Assembly: GCA_963823215.1 (NCBI GenBank)
Contig: CAWGKT010000007.1
Coordinates: 372,001-436,000 of the forward strand
Origin: CAIWHR01 sp963823215
Lineage (GTDB): Bacteria; Pseudomonadota; Gammaproteobacteria; Burkholderiales; Casimicrobiaceae
DNA: 64,000 nt
Direction of reading: 5' to 3'
The notes beneath the pieces are model-generated. The model had not been told where the DNA came from. It was given only the letters and a program-made list of their open reading frames with translations, and ran no database searches. A program made the translations under genes and the position numbers. Below, piece by piece: positions 17,951-27,231 of the stretch (its first letter is position 1; every line of letters begins with the position of its first letter).

Positions 17951-18883
17951 GATACCCGCTCCTGCTCATGCACGGCGGCCCTGGGGCCGACCACTGGACG
18001 TTGTCGCCGTTCCGGCATCTGGCGGATCGGTTCACCCTGGTGTTCTACGACCATCGCTGCAACGGACGCTCAGAGGGTGCCCCCGTCTCGTCCATGACCT
18101 GGGAGAACCTGACGGCGGATGCCGATGCGCTGCGCCAGAGGCTGGGTTTCGAGCAGTGGGCGGTGCTGGGCCATTCGTTCGGCGGCCACGTCGCCCTCGA
18201 GTACGCGCTTGCGTATCCCGACAGCCTGTCGCACCTTGTGCTGCTCGATACGGGCGGCGACAGTCGCTGGTCGCAGCAGCACGCGGCTGACCTCCTCGCC
18301 GCGCGCGGGCTACAGCGCCGAGAAGGTGAAGCTGGTCCGGCGCTTCTTCAACGGGGAGATCGCGCCGAACGAGATGCTCCCGGCCCTGATGCGGTTTGGC
18401 AGCGCCTACTACCACCGCCCCAGCCTCTTGCTGCTGGCCCGCCAGCTGCTCCTCGAGGCGCGGCACACGAAGATGCGGCCGGAGGCGCTCATCTTCGCCG
18501 GCCGTCACCTGCTCAAGGGCTGGACGGTCATGGATCGGCTCGTCGAGATCACGGCCCCGACGCTGGTGATGGCCGGGCGTGACGACTTCCTCTTCCCGCC
18601 AGAGCACCAGATCGAGCTCGCGGCTGGCATACCGAACGCGCGCCTCCGGATCATCGAGCGCGCTGGCCACAATGCGCATGAGGAGCGTCCAGACGAGGTC
18701 ATGGAGGCCGTCTGTGACTTCATCCCCGCCCACGCGGCCATCTCCACGGGCCAGTCAGCCATCAGGAACCCGCGGTTGTGGACCGCCGGCGCACTGGCAG
18801 CGCTCGGGGCGGCCACCGCGGCGTTCGCGCTGCACAGAGGCCGCACGACGGGGTCCAGGGACGCCCCCGCCCCCTGGGAGTGA
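17950..18883 (+). CDS. Alpha/beta hydrolase, proline iminopeptidase-like; 5'-truncated, one frameshift
   Basis: The oxyanion segment HGGPGADHW is the hallmark of the S33 prolyl aminopeptidase group. The nucleophile is in GHSFGGHVALEYA, the acid in AGRDDFLFPPEHQIE and the histidine in RAGHNAHEE. The frame changes near 18,309 (LLAARG to YSAEKVKLVRRFF). The N-terminal 20-30 residues are missing at the segment junction. The C-terminus has an unusual extra hydrophobic helix (LWTAGALAALGAATAAFAL) after the hydrolase fold, suggesting membrane attachment. An ABC exporter operon follows 5 bp later. Confidence 0.75.
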
Positions 18884-18888
18884 CAGCG

Positions 18889-19929
18889 ATGCGGACGATC
18901 GGCTCGGTGGGCAGTCGGGCGCGCAACGAGATCCCCGGGACACCGGCGGACGGTGCGGCCCTCATCGCGACACGCGGGCTGACCAGACGCTTCGGGACCG
19001 TCGTCGCCCTCGATGGGCTGACCTTCGAGGTGCAGCCCGCCATCATCGGGCTGGTCGGAGCGAACGGCGCCGGCAAGACGACGCTCATCCGCATCCTCCT
19101 GGGACTGCTGCCGCCGACCGCAGGGCAGGCCTTCGTGTTCGGACACGACGTCGCCCAGCATGCTGCCCGGATCCGCCAGCTGGTGGGCTACTCGCCCGAG
19201 CACGACTGCCTGCCCCCCGACATGAGTGCCACCGAGTTCGTCGCGCACATGGCCCGCATCTCCGGACTGCCGGCCGACGCCGCCCGTGAACGAACAGCCG
19301 AGGTCCTCCGGCACGTCGGGCTGTACGAGGAGCGATACCGGCCCATCGGCGGGTACTCGACCGGCATGAAGCAGCGCGTCAAGCTCGCCCAGGCGCTCGT
19401 CCATGACCCGCGGCTGCTGCTCCTCGATGAGCCCACCAACGGGCTCGACCCGGCGGGTCGCGACGAGATGCTGGACCTCATCCGGCGGACCGGCACCGAG
19501 TTCGGGATCGCCATCATCCTGGCGTCGCACCTGCTGGGCGAGATCGAGCGGGTCTGCGATCACCTGCTGGCCATCGACGCGGGACGGCTCCTCCAGTCGG
19601 CCCCGCTGGCCACCTTCACCCGACGCACCGGGATGCTGGCGATCGAGGTCGAGGAGGGCGGCCCGCGGCTGGCCGCGGCGCTCCAGGCGCATGGGCTGCG
19701 GGTGCGGACCGACGACGGACGGGTGCTGGTCGCACTCGACGACGAGCGCACATTCGACCTGGTGCGCGACGCCACGGTCGAGCTGGGCCTGGCACTGGTC
19801 CGCCTGGAGCAGCGCCGACACCACCTCGAGGATCTGTTCCGGGAGCCGGATGCCGCGGATCGGGCGGACGCCGCGGTCGACCCGGGGGCGGGCGCCGTCG
19901 ATCCCCCGGTCGGCGGGAGGGCGCTGTGA
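18889..19929 (+). CDS. ABC-2 type exporter ATP-binding protein
   Basis: This 346-residue ATPase has Walker A GANGAGKTT, a Q-loop near YSPEHDCLP, signature YSTGMKQRVKLAQAL, Walker B LLLLDEPTNGLD and the H-loop ASHLLGEI. The signature and the post-nucleotide domain of about 110 residues are typical of ABC-2 exporters of the DrrA/CcmA/NatA type. It is the first of four overlapping genes (ATPase-permease-ATPase-permease) whose starts overlap preceding stops (GTGA), so all four are probably one transcription and translation unit. The substrate is unknown. Confidence 0.88.
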   Translation: MRTIGSVGSRARNEIPGTPADGAALIATRGLTRRFGTVVALDGLTFEVQPAIIGLVGANGAGKTTLIRILLGLLPPTAGQAFVFGHDVAQHAARIRQLVGYSPEHDCLPPDMSATEFVAHMARISGLPADAARERTAEVLRHVGLYEERYRPIGGYSTGMKQRVKLAQALVHDPRLLLLDEPTNGLDPAGRDEMLDLIRRTGTEFGIAIILASHLLGEIERVCDHLLAIDAGRLLQSAPLATFTRRTGMLAIEVEEGGPRLAAALQAHGLRVRTDDGRVLVALDDERTFDLVRDATVELGLALVRLEQRRHHLEDLFREPDAADRADAAVDPGAGAVDPPVGGRAL

Positions 19930-20852
19930 ACGCGCCGGGCGCCGGTCGGGACGCCGCTCCCGAGGCTGCGGCCGGGAGCATCTACGACCTGGGCTACCGG
20001 CGCTACGAGGGGACTCGGCTCGGCCGGCGGGGTGCGTTCGTGGCCCTCTACGCCGACAGCCTTCGCGCCTGCTTCGGGCTCGGCCGACCCGCCCGCGCCA
20101 AGGTCGTGCCGGTCGGCCTGACCGTGCTCGCGCTCCTGCCGGCGGTGATCGCGGTCGCCGTCGAGGCGCTCGTGCAGGGCGCCATCCCCAGCCCGATCCG
20201 CTACGACAACTACTTCTCGACCATCGTCCAGTTCCTGGTGCTGTTCGTCGCGGCCCAGGCCCCCGAGCTGCTGGGGCGTGATCAGCGCTACCGCATCCTG
20301 CCGCTGTACTTCTCGCGGGCGCTCGACCGGCTGGACTATCCGGCGGCGAAGCTCCTCGCGCTGTCCACCGCGCTCCTCGTGGTCTCTATCCTGCCCCAGG
20401 CGGGCATCTTCCTGGGCAAGGTCCTGGGTGCCAAGGACCTCGTGAGGGCCCTCGCGGACAACCTGGAGTCGGTGCCCCCCATCATCCTCAGCTCGCTCGC
20501 CGCCGCGGCCGTCATGGCAGCGCTGGGCCTGGCCGTGGCCTCGTTCACGTCACGCCGTGCCTACGCGACGGCTGGCATCTTCGCTCTGTTCTATGTCTCC
20601 CTGGCGGTGGCCTCGGTCGTCGCGGAGACGGCACGACAGACCCGGGGCAGGTCGTGGGGCGAGCTGGCGCCGCTCCTGGCGCCGACCGCCACGCTCGAGG
20701 GCCTGACGGCCTGGCTGTTCGGCACCCGCCCCACGGGCACCGTGTTCCGCGCCGGCATCCTGCCCGGGCCGTTCTACCTTGCGGTCGCCGCCGGGCTGGT
20801 GGTCGGGGCGTTGGGGCTGCTGGCCTGGCGCTACCGGAGGATGCCGCTGTGA
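19926..20852 (+). CDS. ABC-2 type exporter permease
   Basis: The 308-residue membrane protein has six hydrophobic stretches, for example VVPVGLTVLALLPAVIAVAV, IVQFLVLFVAAQAPELL, LLALSTALLVVSILPQAGIFL and FYLAVAAGLVVGALGLLAWRY. It starts at GTG 19926, overlapping the ATPase stop by 4 bp. The N-terminal YDLGYRRYEGTRLGR is a recurrent feature of this permease family. It would form the membrane half of the exporter with the ATPase upstream, or a heteromer with the second pair downstream. Confidence 0.8.
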   Translation: MNAPGAGRDAAPEAAAGSIYDLGYRRYEGTRLGRRGAFVALYADSLRACFGLGRPARAKVVPVGLTVLALLPAVIAVAVEALVQGAIPSPIRYDNYFSTIVQFLVLFVAAQAPELLGRDQRYRILPLYFSRALDRLDYPAAKLLALSTALLVVSILPQAGIFLGKVLGAKDLVRALADNLESVPPIILSSLAAAAVMAALGLAVASFTSRRAYATAGIFALFYVSLAVASVVAETARQTRGRSWGELAPLLAPTATLEGLTAWLFGTRPTGTVFRAGILPGPFYLAVAAGLVVGALGLLAWRYRRMPL

Positions 20853-21834
20853 GCGAGCCACCGGTCGTCCCCGGAACGACCGCCGCTGGCACGACCGCCT
20901 CGGAGGTCGCCGCCACCTCGCCACCGTCGATCGCGCTCCGTGCCGTCTCTCGCTGGTACGGCAACGTCGTGGCGGTGAACGACGTCTCGTTCGAGCTGGG
21001 ACCCGGCGTGACCGGCCTCCTCGGGCCGAACGGCGCCGGCAAGTCGACGCTGCTGCACCTGATGTCGGGGTTCCTGCGGCCCTCCTCGGGAGAGGTGGTC
21101 GTCGCCGACGGCAGCGCATGGCAGCGGCCGGCCCTCTACCGCGAGGTCGGCCTGGTGCCGGAGCGCGAAGCCGTCTACCCCTTCCTCACCGGCCTCGAGT
21201 TCGCCCGGTTCAACGCCGTTCTCCAGGGCCTCGATGACCCGGACTCGGCTGCGGCCCGGGCGATGGACATGGTCGACCTGGGAGAGGCACGACATCGTCC
21301 GATCGGGACCTACTCGAAGGGCATGCGCCAGCGGGCCAAGGTGGCCGGGGCGCTGGTCCACGACCCGCCCATCCTGCTGCTCGATGAGCCCTTCAACGGC
21401 ATGGACCCACGCCAGCGGCTGTCGATGATGGAGCTCCTGCGGCAGATGGCCGCCGCGGGCCGGACGGTCCTCTTCTCCTCGCACATCCTCGAAGAGGTCG
21501 AGCGCCTGGCCGAGCGGGTCCTGGTCATGGTCGCCGGGCGGCTCGCCGCGTCGGGCGATTTCCGGGCGATCCGCAAGCTGATGACCGACCGGCCCCACAC
21601 CTTCACGGTGGTCGTCGAGCGACGACCGGCGACTCGCCGCCGCCCTGCTCGAGGGAGCCGGCGGTGTTCGGGGTCGAGCTGGGCTCCGTGTCGCTGCTCG
21701 TCCGATCGGCCGACTTCTCGGCCTTCAGCCAGGCCATCGCCCGGGTCGCCCGCGACGCGGGGATCCGGCTCTACGAGGTGCTGCCGACCGACGAATCGCT
21801 CGAGAGCGTCTTCTCCTACCTGGTCGATCGGTGA
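20849..21834 (+). CDS. ABC-2 exporter ATP-binding protein, two frameshifts near the 3' end
   Basis: The ATPase core is intact: Walker A GPNGAGKST, signature YSKGMRQRAKVAGAL, Walker B ILLLDEPFNGMD, H-loop SSHILEEVE. After FTVVVER (21,620) the frame must shift to read DDRRLAAALLEGAGG, and again near 21,660 to read VFGVELGSVSLLVRSADF, ending SVFSYLVDR at TGA 21,832-21,834. The GTG start overlaps the preceding permease stop and the stop overlaps the next start. The second of two similar ATPases in one operon suggests a heterodimeric exporter or two related ones. Confidence 0.82.
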
Positions 21835-22573
21835 TCGCCGAGATCGCCCGGGTCACCGCGCGCCAGCTGCTGGGCCGTCGCCGGACGGCCCTGCTCGTGC
21901 TGGTGGCGGCCATCCCGATCCTGATGGCAGGGGTCTTCCGCATCGCGGGCAGCTCCAGCCCGGCCGCTCGTGAGGGCTTCACCGGCGGCGTGTTCGTTGG
22001 CCTCGTGGTGACCCTCCTGATGCCGCTCGTCGCGCTCATCTTCGGCACGACCGTGTTCGGGGCGGAGATCGAGGACGGGACCGTCGTCTACCTGCTCGCC
22101 AAGCCGATCCCTCGTCGAACGGTCGTGCTGATCAAGTGGCTCGTGGCTGCCATCGTCGCGGCGACGCTGTCGGCGAGCGCCACGTTGCTCGCCGGGCTCG
22201 CTGAGCCTGGCCGGGACACCCGCCGGCATGGAGATCTCGGTCGGCTACACCGTCGCCGTCGCGGCTGGGAGCGTGATCTACGTCGCCGCGTTCGTGGCGC
22301 TCAGCCTGGTGACCAGCCGGGCGCTTGTCGCCGGACTGCTGTACATCCTGGTGTGGGAAGGGGCCCTCGCCAGCTCCTTCCCGGGGATCCGGTTCCTCAG
22401 CATCCGGCAGTACGCGCTCGCGATCGCCGATGCCGCGGGGGTGGGTGGGCGGATCACCGGCGACACGCTCGAGCCCGCGACGGCGGTGCTCCTGTCGGCC
22501 ATCGTCGTGCTGCGTCGCCCTCGTGCTGGCGATCCGTCGGCTCAGCGTCTTCGAGATCCCGCAAGCGGACTAG
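21831..22573 (+). CDS. ABC-2 exporter permease, two frameshifts
   Basis: Hydrophobic segments include TALLVLVAAIPILMAGVF, FVGLVVTLLMPLVALIFGTTVF and VIYVAAFVALSLVTSRALV. The string EIEDGTVVYLLAKPIPR is the conserved cytoplasmic loop of ABC-2 permeases of the NosY/YhaP type. Frame changes are needed near 22,198 (LLAGLA to AGMEISVGYTV) and near 22,510 (IVV to LVLAIRRLSVFEIP). The start GTG 21,831 overlaps the ATPase stop. It is the last gene of the four-gene exporter operon. Confidence 0.75.
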
Positions 22574-22655
22574 GACGCAAGACGGCGACGCAGGACCGCC
22601 GGGTGGGCGACTCGAGCGCCTCGAGGACGATGGGCTCAGCGATGGCCGGGGCAGG

Positions 22656-23422
22656 TCACCACCGGATGCCGCGCGCCGCCCAGGCGCGCGCGGTGATGGT
22701 GAACGGCTCGGTCGGCAGCGTCGCACGGCACCGCGCGCGCAGTGCCTCGCGTCGATCGTCATCCAGGCTCGCCACATAGGCGCCGGCAGGACCGACGCCC
22801 CGCGTGAACGGCGCCCACCACTCCTGGAAGGTCGGATGCTCGACGCGGACGACGAGGGTCGCCTCCTCGACGGACCCGAGCCCGCCCACGGCCTCGAACA
22901 GCTCGACGAGGTGGCCCTCGACGCACGCCGGCGAGACCCGACTCGTCGTCGACCGCCGGATCGAGCTCACGAGCCGCCCGCCAGAAGACACCCAACGGGC
23001 CCTGGTCGCTCGCGTGATCCCAGACGCACGCCGCCACCACCCCGCCGGCCCGGGTGACGCGAGCCATCTCCGTGAGACCGACGACCGGATCGTCCATGAA
23101 GTGGACCACGAGCTGGGCGAGCGCGGCGTCGAACGCGGAGTCCGCGAAGGGCAGTTGCTCGGCGCCGGCTCGCCGGACGTCGACGCCCGGGTACCGCTGC
23201 CGAACGGCCAGGACGAAGGACTCGGAAGGGTCGACGGCCGCCACGCGATCGACCCCGACCCGCTCGACCAGCTCGCTGACGAGGGCGCCGGGGCCGCAGC
23301 CCACGTCCAGCACCCGCAGCCCTGGACCGACCGCCAGCGAGATCGGCGAGCTGCGCCGAGAGGCCGCGCGAGTAGCGCCCCATGAAGCGGTCGTAGGCCT
23401 CCGCGGGGACCTCGAAGCTCAT
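22656..23422 (-). CDS. Class I SAM-dependent methyltransferase, two frameshifts
   Basis: It starts MSFEVPAEAYDRFMGRYSRGL, the usual opening of UbiE-like methyltransferases of this group. After a frame change near 23,330 comes SAM motif I LDVGCGPGALVSEL, the acidic loop AAVDPSESF and motif III region AQLVVHFMDDPVVGLTEMARV. A second shift near 22,925 leads to LVELFEAVGGLGSVEEAT and the C-terminus TITARAWAARGIRW. The methyl acceptor is unknown. It is convergent with the exporter operon and followed on the same strand by nothing obvious. Confidence 0.75.
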
Positions 23423-23461
23423 GGATGGCCCGGCAGCCGACGCGTCCGCGACGGTGCGTGC

Positions 23462-23833
23462 TCAGGCGAAGAACGCGGTGATGGCGGCCGTGTCGTCCGA
23501 GAAGGCCCAGCGCTCGGTGACCTTGCCGCCCTTGACGTGGTAGATCTCGGCGACCCGGTAGACCAGCCTCTTGCCGCCGCGCGTGGCGGTGGCGGTGCCG
23601 AGCACAACGACGTGGTCGTCGTTGCCCACGACATCGTGGAGCTGCCAGGAGATCTCGTAGTCGACGGTGCCCATCGCCGCCGCCAGCGCCGCCTTGCCGC
23701 GTCTCGGCTCGGCTCGGCCGATCTCGTGCCACACGACGTCGTCGGCGAGGTAGTTCGCCATGGCTGCCACGCCGTCGCGCTGCATCTCATCGTTCGCCCG
23801 GCGCACCAGCGCCACGTTCGGGTGCTCCGCCAT
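23462..23833 (-). CDS. SnoaL/NTF2-like nuclear transport factor 2 family protein
   Basis: This small 123-residue protein has a cone-shaped NTF2-like pattern: helix NVALVRRANDEMQRDGV, then LADDVVWHEIG, and a beta-rich C-terminal half (VVVLGTATATRGGKRLVYRV, YHVKGGKVTERWAFSDD). Such proteins are either small hydrolases or isomerases or ligand-binding proteins. There is no specific substrate evidence. ATG at 23,831-23,833 is chosen because MAEHPNVALVRRA matches family starts. It lies 39 bp upstream of the methyltransferase on the same strand, so it may be co-transcribed with it. Confidence 0.75.
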   Translation of the reverse strand: MAEHPNVALVRRANDEMQRDGVAAMANYLADDVVWHEIGRAEPRRGKAALAAAMGTVDYEISWQLHDVVGNDDHVVVLGTATATRGGKRLVYRVAEIYHVKGGKVTERWAFSDDTAAITAFFA

Positions 23834-24172
23834 CGTCTCGCCCTCCTCGGGAGCCGCCGCGATCACACCGCTCCGGCTCGCTTCATCCCCGGCGACAGCC
23901 TACACCCGGCTCGGGGCGCACCCCCCCTCGCTGCAGGCAGGCGTGCGAAGGCGAGGGAGCCGCGCTCCACCCGCCCAGCACCGCGTCCATCCCCCTCGCC
24001 CGTGGCGGCCCGGGACCTCCAGCGGCGGAGCTCGGGACCGTCTGTCTGGCCCGGTCCAAACGGGCATTCCGTCTCTGGTCGGGGCGACGCGATGCTGCGA
24101 CCGTCCGACCCAGTCGGCGTGTCCGGCTTGCCCGTCTGGTCGCCTGACCTTTTGGCCAACGAGGAGACATCC
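23834..24172. promoter_or_regulatory. 339-bp divergent intergenic region
   Basis: This gap lies between the minus-strand SnoaL-like gene and the plus-strand secreted hydrolase. It contains no recognisable RNA gene or repeat. GAGGAGACATCC just before 24,173 is a good ribosome-binding site for the hydrolase. Promoters for both genes are presumed here. Confidence 0.35.
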
Positions 24173-25722
24173 ATGGATCGCGTTCCCAATAGCGTTGCGG
24201 TCCTCGTCACTGCGTCGCTGGTGGTCGGATTCGCATCCGGAGTGGCGAGGTCTCGCTCGGAACTCGTGACCAGCCCACCGCGGTCGACGACGCCATCTCA
24301 GGCAGCGACGGCCGCGCCGGCCTTGTCGTCCCGCCGTCTGCTGGCGGGACAGCCGATGGCGCCGTGCATGGTCAAGGGCATGGTGCCCGTCGAGGCTCAG
24401 GTCGCTGGTCTCTGCGGCACGTTGCAGGTGCCCGAAGACCGTTCGAACCCTTCCGGGCGCTGGATTCGCTCAACGTGGCAGTCGTTCCCGCGCACGCCGC
24501 AGTCTCGTCGCCGGACCCGCTGTTCGCGCTCGGAGGCGGTCCCGGGGACGCAAGCACGCAGTTCTTCGCGTGGCTGCCGGGACTCTTCGCGGACGTCCAC
24601 GAGACACATGACATCGTGCTCCTCGACCAGCGTGGTACCGGTGGCTCCGACGCGCTGACCCTGACCGCGGTACCGGACACGTCCGGGTCCTCGCCGTCGG
24701 AGGCTGACGCCCGACTTTCGGCCTGGGCGCATGCCTATCTCACGTCGCTCGATGCGGACCCCCGCTTCTACACCAGCACCGTCGCCGCCGACGACCTCGA
24801 CGATGTCCGGGCCGCCCTCGGGTACTCAACGATCGATCTCTATGGGCCCTCGTACGGCGGGACCCTTGCGCAGTACTACCTGCGCCAGCATCCCGAACAC
24901 GTCCGCGTAGCCGTGCTCGACGGCGCCACCCCGCTCGACGTGCCGGTGCTGGAGCGGATGGCGGCGAACAGCCAGCATGCCCTCGACCTTCTCCTCACCC
25001 GGTGCGAGGCCGACGCGGCCTGTCACGCCGCGTTCCCCCAGATCGCGACCGAGTGGTCGACCCTCGTCGGGCGGCTGGCAGACCCCATCGTCACGGACGT
25101 CGTCGACCCGACGACCGGGGATCACGCCATCGTCGACCTGGTCGGTGTCGCGAGGGCGATCCACAACGCGCTGCGCATCGGGTCGAGCGCCGCAGGCCTC
25201 CCGCTCGGTATCCACCTCGCGTACGAAGACAGGTGGGACCTCGCGAGCCAGGTCGTCCCAGCACCACCGACCGGGGGCGTTCCACTCCTCATGGCGGAGG
25301 AGATCCTGTGTTCCGAGGCCTGGGCCCGCTTCGACCCGGCCGAGGTGGCGCGCGACGGCGCCAGCAGCTACGCACTCGACATGGTCCTCGCCGAGGCGAA
25401 CAAGCAGGCCGTCCTTTGCCGATACCTGCCGAGGGGTGTGGTGCCTCCGGATGACGCTGCACCGGTCCGCTCCACGCTACCGATCCTCTGGCTCACGGCC
25501 GACGGCGACCCGCAGGATCCGCCGGCGAACCTCTCGGCGGTGCCCTCGGTGGAGCCCGACAGCCGCATCGTGGTGATGCCGGCGCAGGAGCACGTGGTCG
25601 GACATCTCGGGTGCATGCCGTCGGTGATCGCCACCTTCCTGGACGCCGGCACCGCAGATGGCCTCGACGCCGCGTGCGTCGCGGAGGGTGCATCTCCGAC
25701 CCCGACGTTCAGGCTTCAGTGA
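24173..25722 (+). CDS. Secreted alpha/beta hydrolase (TAP-like, tripeptidyl aminopeptidase group), one frameshift
   Basis: A signal sequence (SVAVLVTASLVVGFASGVA) is followed by VAGLCGTLQVPEDRSNPSG, the N-terminal hallmark of secreted S33 tripeptidyl aminopeptidase-like hydrolases. The nucleophile is in YGPSYGGTLAQYY, the acid near TADGDPQDP and the histidine in QEHVVGHLGCM, with the C-terminal TAP-like lid domain. One base appears lost near 24,470: adding it gives the expected PSGR-IRLNVAVVPA. Length is about 516 residues, normal for the family. It probably trims peptides or esters outside the cell. Confidence 0.82.
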
Positions 25723-25753
25723 ATTGGTCGTCGCGGCGCCGCGAGCGCCGAGG

Positions 25754-26548
25754 TCAGATGGCCCGGACCGTCACCGATCCGACGCGCAGAGCGGTCAGGC
25801 GGACCGAGGTCACACGCCTGGTCACGGTGACGGCGTCCAGGGCCTTGCATCGCAGCAGTGCTGAGCCCGCCCCGCGCCCGCCGGCGGGGATGTATGCGAG
25901 CGCGGGCACGATGGGTATCTGGTTGCCGATCATGTCGGCGCGCGATCGGTCGCGGACCACGAACGCGGCCGACAGCCTGCAGCCGATGTCGTTCGGCACC
26001 CTGTCGACCGTGTAATGGCCCACCTTCCCGAAGGCGAGCCAGTCACCCTCGCCCAGGGCGAGGGAGGCGACGGTGGTCCACTCCGACGGATCGACGGGCG
26101 CGATACCGTCGAACGCCGAGCGAGCCTCCGGGAACCCAGATCCCCAGCTCGAAGACGTGCCGGCGTTGGCGTCGTGCTCCACGAGGCGCGACAGGCGAAA
26201 CGCCGTCAGGCGCAGGTGATCGACGACGGCTCGGTCCTCGGGAGCTTCAGCATCCGTGCCGCAGGCGAACGACAGCGGTGCCCCGCCTCCCGCGACGTGT
26301 GCGGTCAGGTCGGCGACCGCGCTCAGGGCGCCGAGCACCGAGACCTGCGCGTGATCCACGCTCCCGCCCAGGGATGTCGTGCACGAAACGTTGTTCAAGT
26401 GGGAAGCGCTCCGATGGTTCGCGTGCAGCGCGATGTCTGCGTGCACCCACCAGTTGCCACCACGGAGGGAAAGATGCACCAGCGTCTTCTTTCGCACCCG
26501 GGCGCCGGGGAGGGTGACATGGTCGTCACGCTCGGCCGCGACGACCAT
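25754..26548 (-). CDS. Uncharacterised beta-rich protein
   Basis: I do not recognise a named family. The protein (264 residues from ATG 26,548, or 288 from GTG 26,620) alternates hydrophobic and polar residues and contains VSCTTSLGG, APLSFACGTDA and HLRLTAFRLSRLVEHD. That recalls a recurring, unnamed immunoglobulin-like secreted domain in actinobacterial and Chloroflexota genomes in which two cysteines close a beta-sandwich. There is no clear signal peptide from either start. It sits between a secreted hydrolase (convergent) and a small unknown gene (divergent). Confidence 0.5.
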   Translation of the reverse strand: MVVAAERDDHVTLPGARVRKKTLVHLSLRGGNWWVHADIALHANHRSASHLNNVSCTTSLGGSVDHAQVSVLGALSAVADLTAHVAGGGAPLSFACGTDAEAPEDRAVVDHLRLTAFRLSRLVEHDANAGTSSSWGSGFPEARSAFDGIAPVDPSEWTTVASLALGEGDWLAFGKVGHYTVDRVPNDIGCRLSAAFVVRDRSRADMIGNQIPIVPALAYIPAGGRGAGSALLRCKALDAVTVTRRVTSVRLTALRVGSVTVRAI

Positions 26549-26656
26549 CGGCGCGCTGGTTCCCGGCCTTCTGGCCGCCCTTGGCGGTAGCCGGGCCGCG
26601 GTGTCTCCTCCGTCGTGCACATTGGGCTACGCTAGTCGTCCATCCAAGCGGGGGCT

Positions 26657-26947
26657 GTGAGGGAGGGCTCGAGGACGGACGCACCCCACCCGGATCTGAC
26701 GATCGAGTGGCGCCATGACGGCTTCCACGTCGTGCGCGTCTTCATCCAGGACCCGCTCGACCAACCGACGCGTGAGAGGCTGATGGAGACGGTCGTGACC
26801 TTCCGCGACGCACCCGACGTGGCCGGCCTTCGGGCCGAGGTGGAGGCCATCGCCCGGGAGACCGGCCTGCTCTCCACGGTCGCGGACAAGCCGGACCACG
26901 CCAACCCCTTCGGCGACTGGGTGACCATCGGGTTCCGTCGGCCGTAG
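26657..26947 (+). CDS. Small uncharacterised protein
   Basis: A 96-residue product from GTG 26,657. It is acidic and soluble, with alternating strand and helix patterns (LTIEWRHDGFHVVRVFI, then LRAEVEAIARETGLLS, then FGDWVTIGFRRP). I do not recognise it. There is no cysteine, no membrane segment and no obvious catalytic motif. The codon pattern (G/C at third positions) supports real coding. It could be a partner of the unknown gene on the other strand, but only adjacency suggests this. Confidence 0.45.
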   Translation: MREGSRTDAPHPDLTIEWRHDGFHVVRVFIQDPLDQPTRERLMETVVTFRDAPDVAGLRAEVEAIARETGLLSTVADKPDHANPFGDWVTIGFRRP

Positions 26948-27231
26948 GACGCGGCCGAGAATGTCCCGGAGGCACCGGCACGGCGTCACCGACCGCCGCC
27001 CTTCGCGCTTGAAGCCCAGGCGGGAGGCTCCACGTCCTCAGGACCATGACAGTCGGCCCTCCCGATATGGGACCCGCGGCCCTGCCGAAGGGCGCGCAGA
27101 TCCTCGACCATTCGGAACGCACTGCGGCGATGTTGGCGGTGCCATCGACCACGTGCCAGTGTCCGGCTGAGCTCGGATAGGGGCGCCCCGCCCCGGCCGG
27201 CCCTGGCCGGCCCAGGCCCTGGAGGAGACGG
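26948..27231. promoter_or_regulatory. 284-bp gap before the second MacB-like exporter
   Basis: No gene is recognised. A short GC-rich direct repeat (CCGGCCCTGG, GGCCCAGGCCCTGG) lies at about 27,195-27,225, just before the ribosome-binding site GGAGGAGACGG of the permease gene. The exporter promoter is presumed here. Confidence 0.3.
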
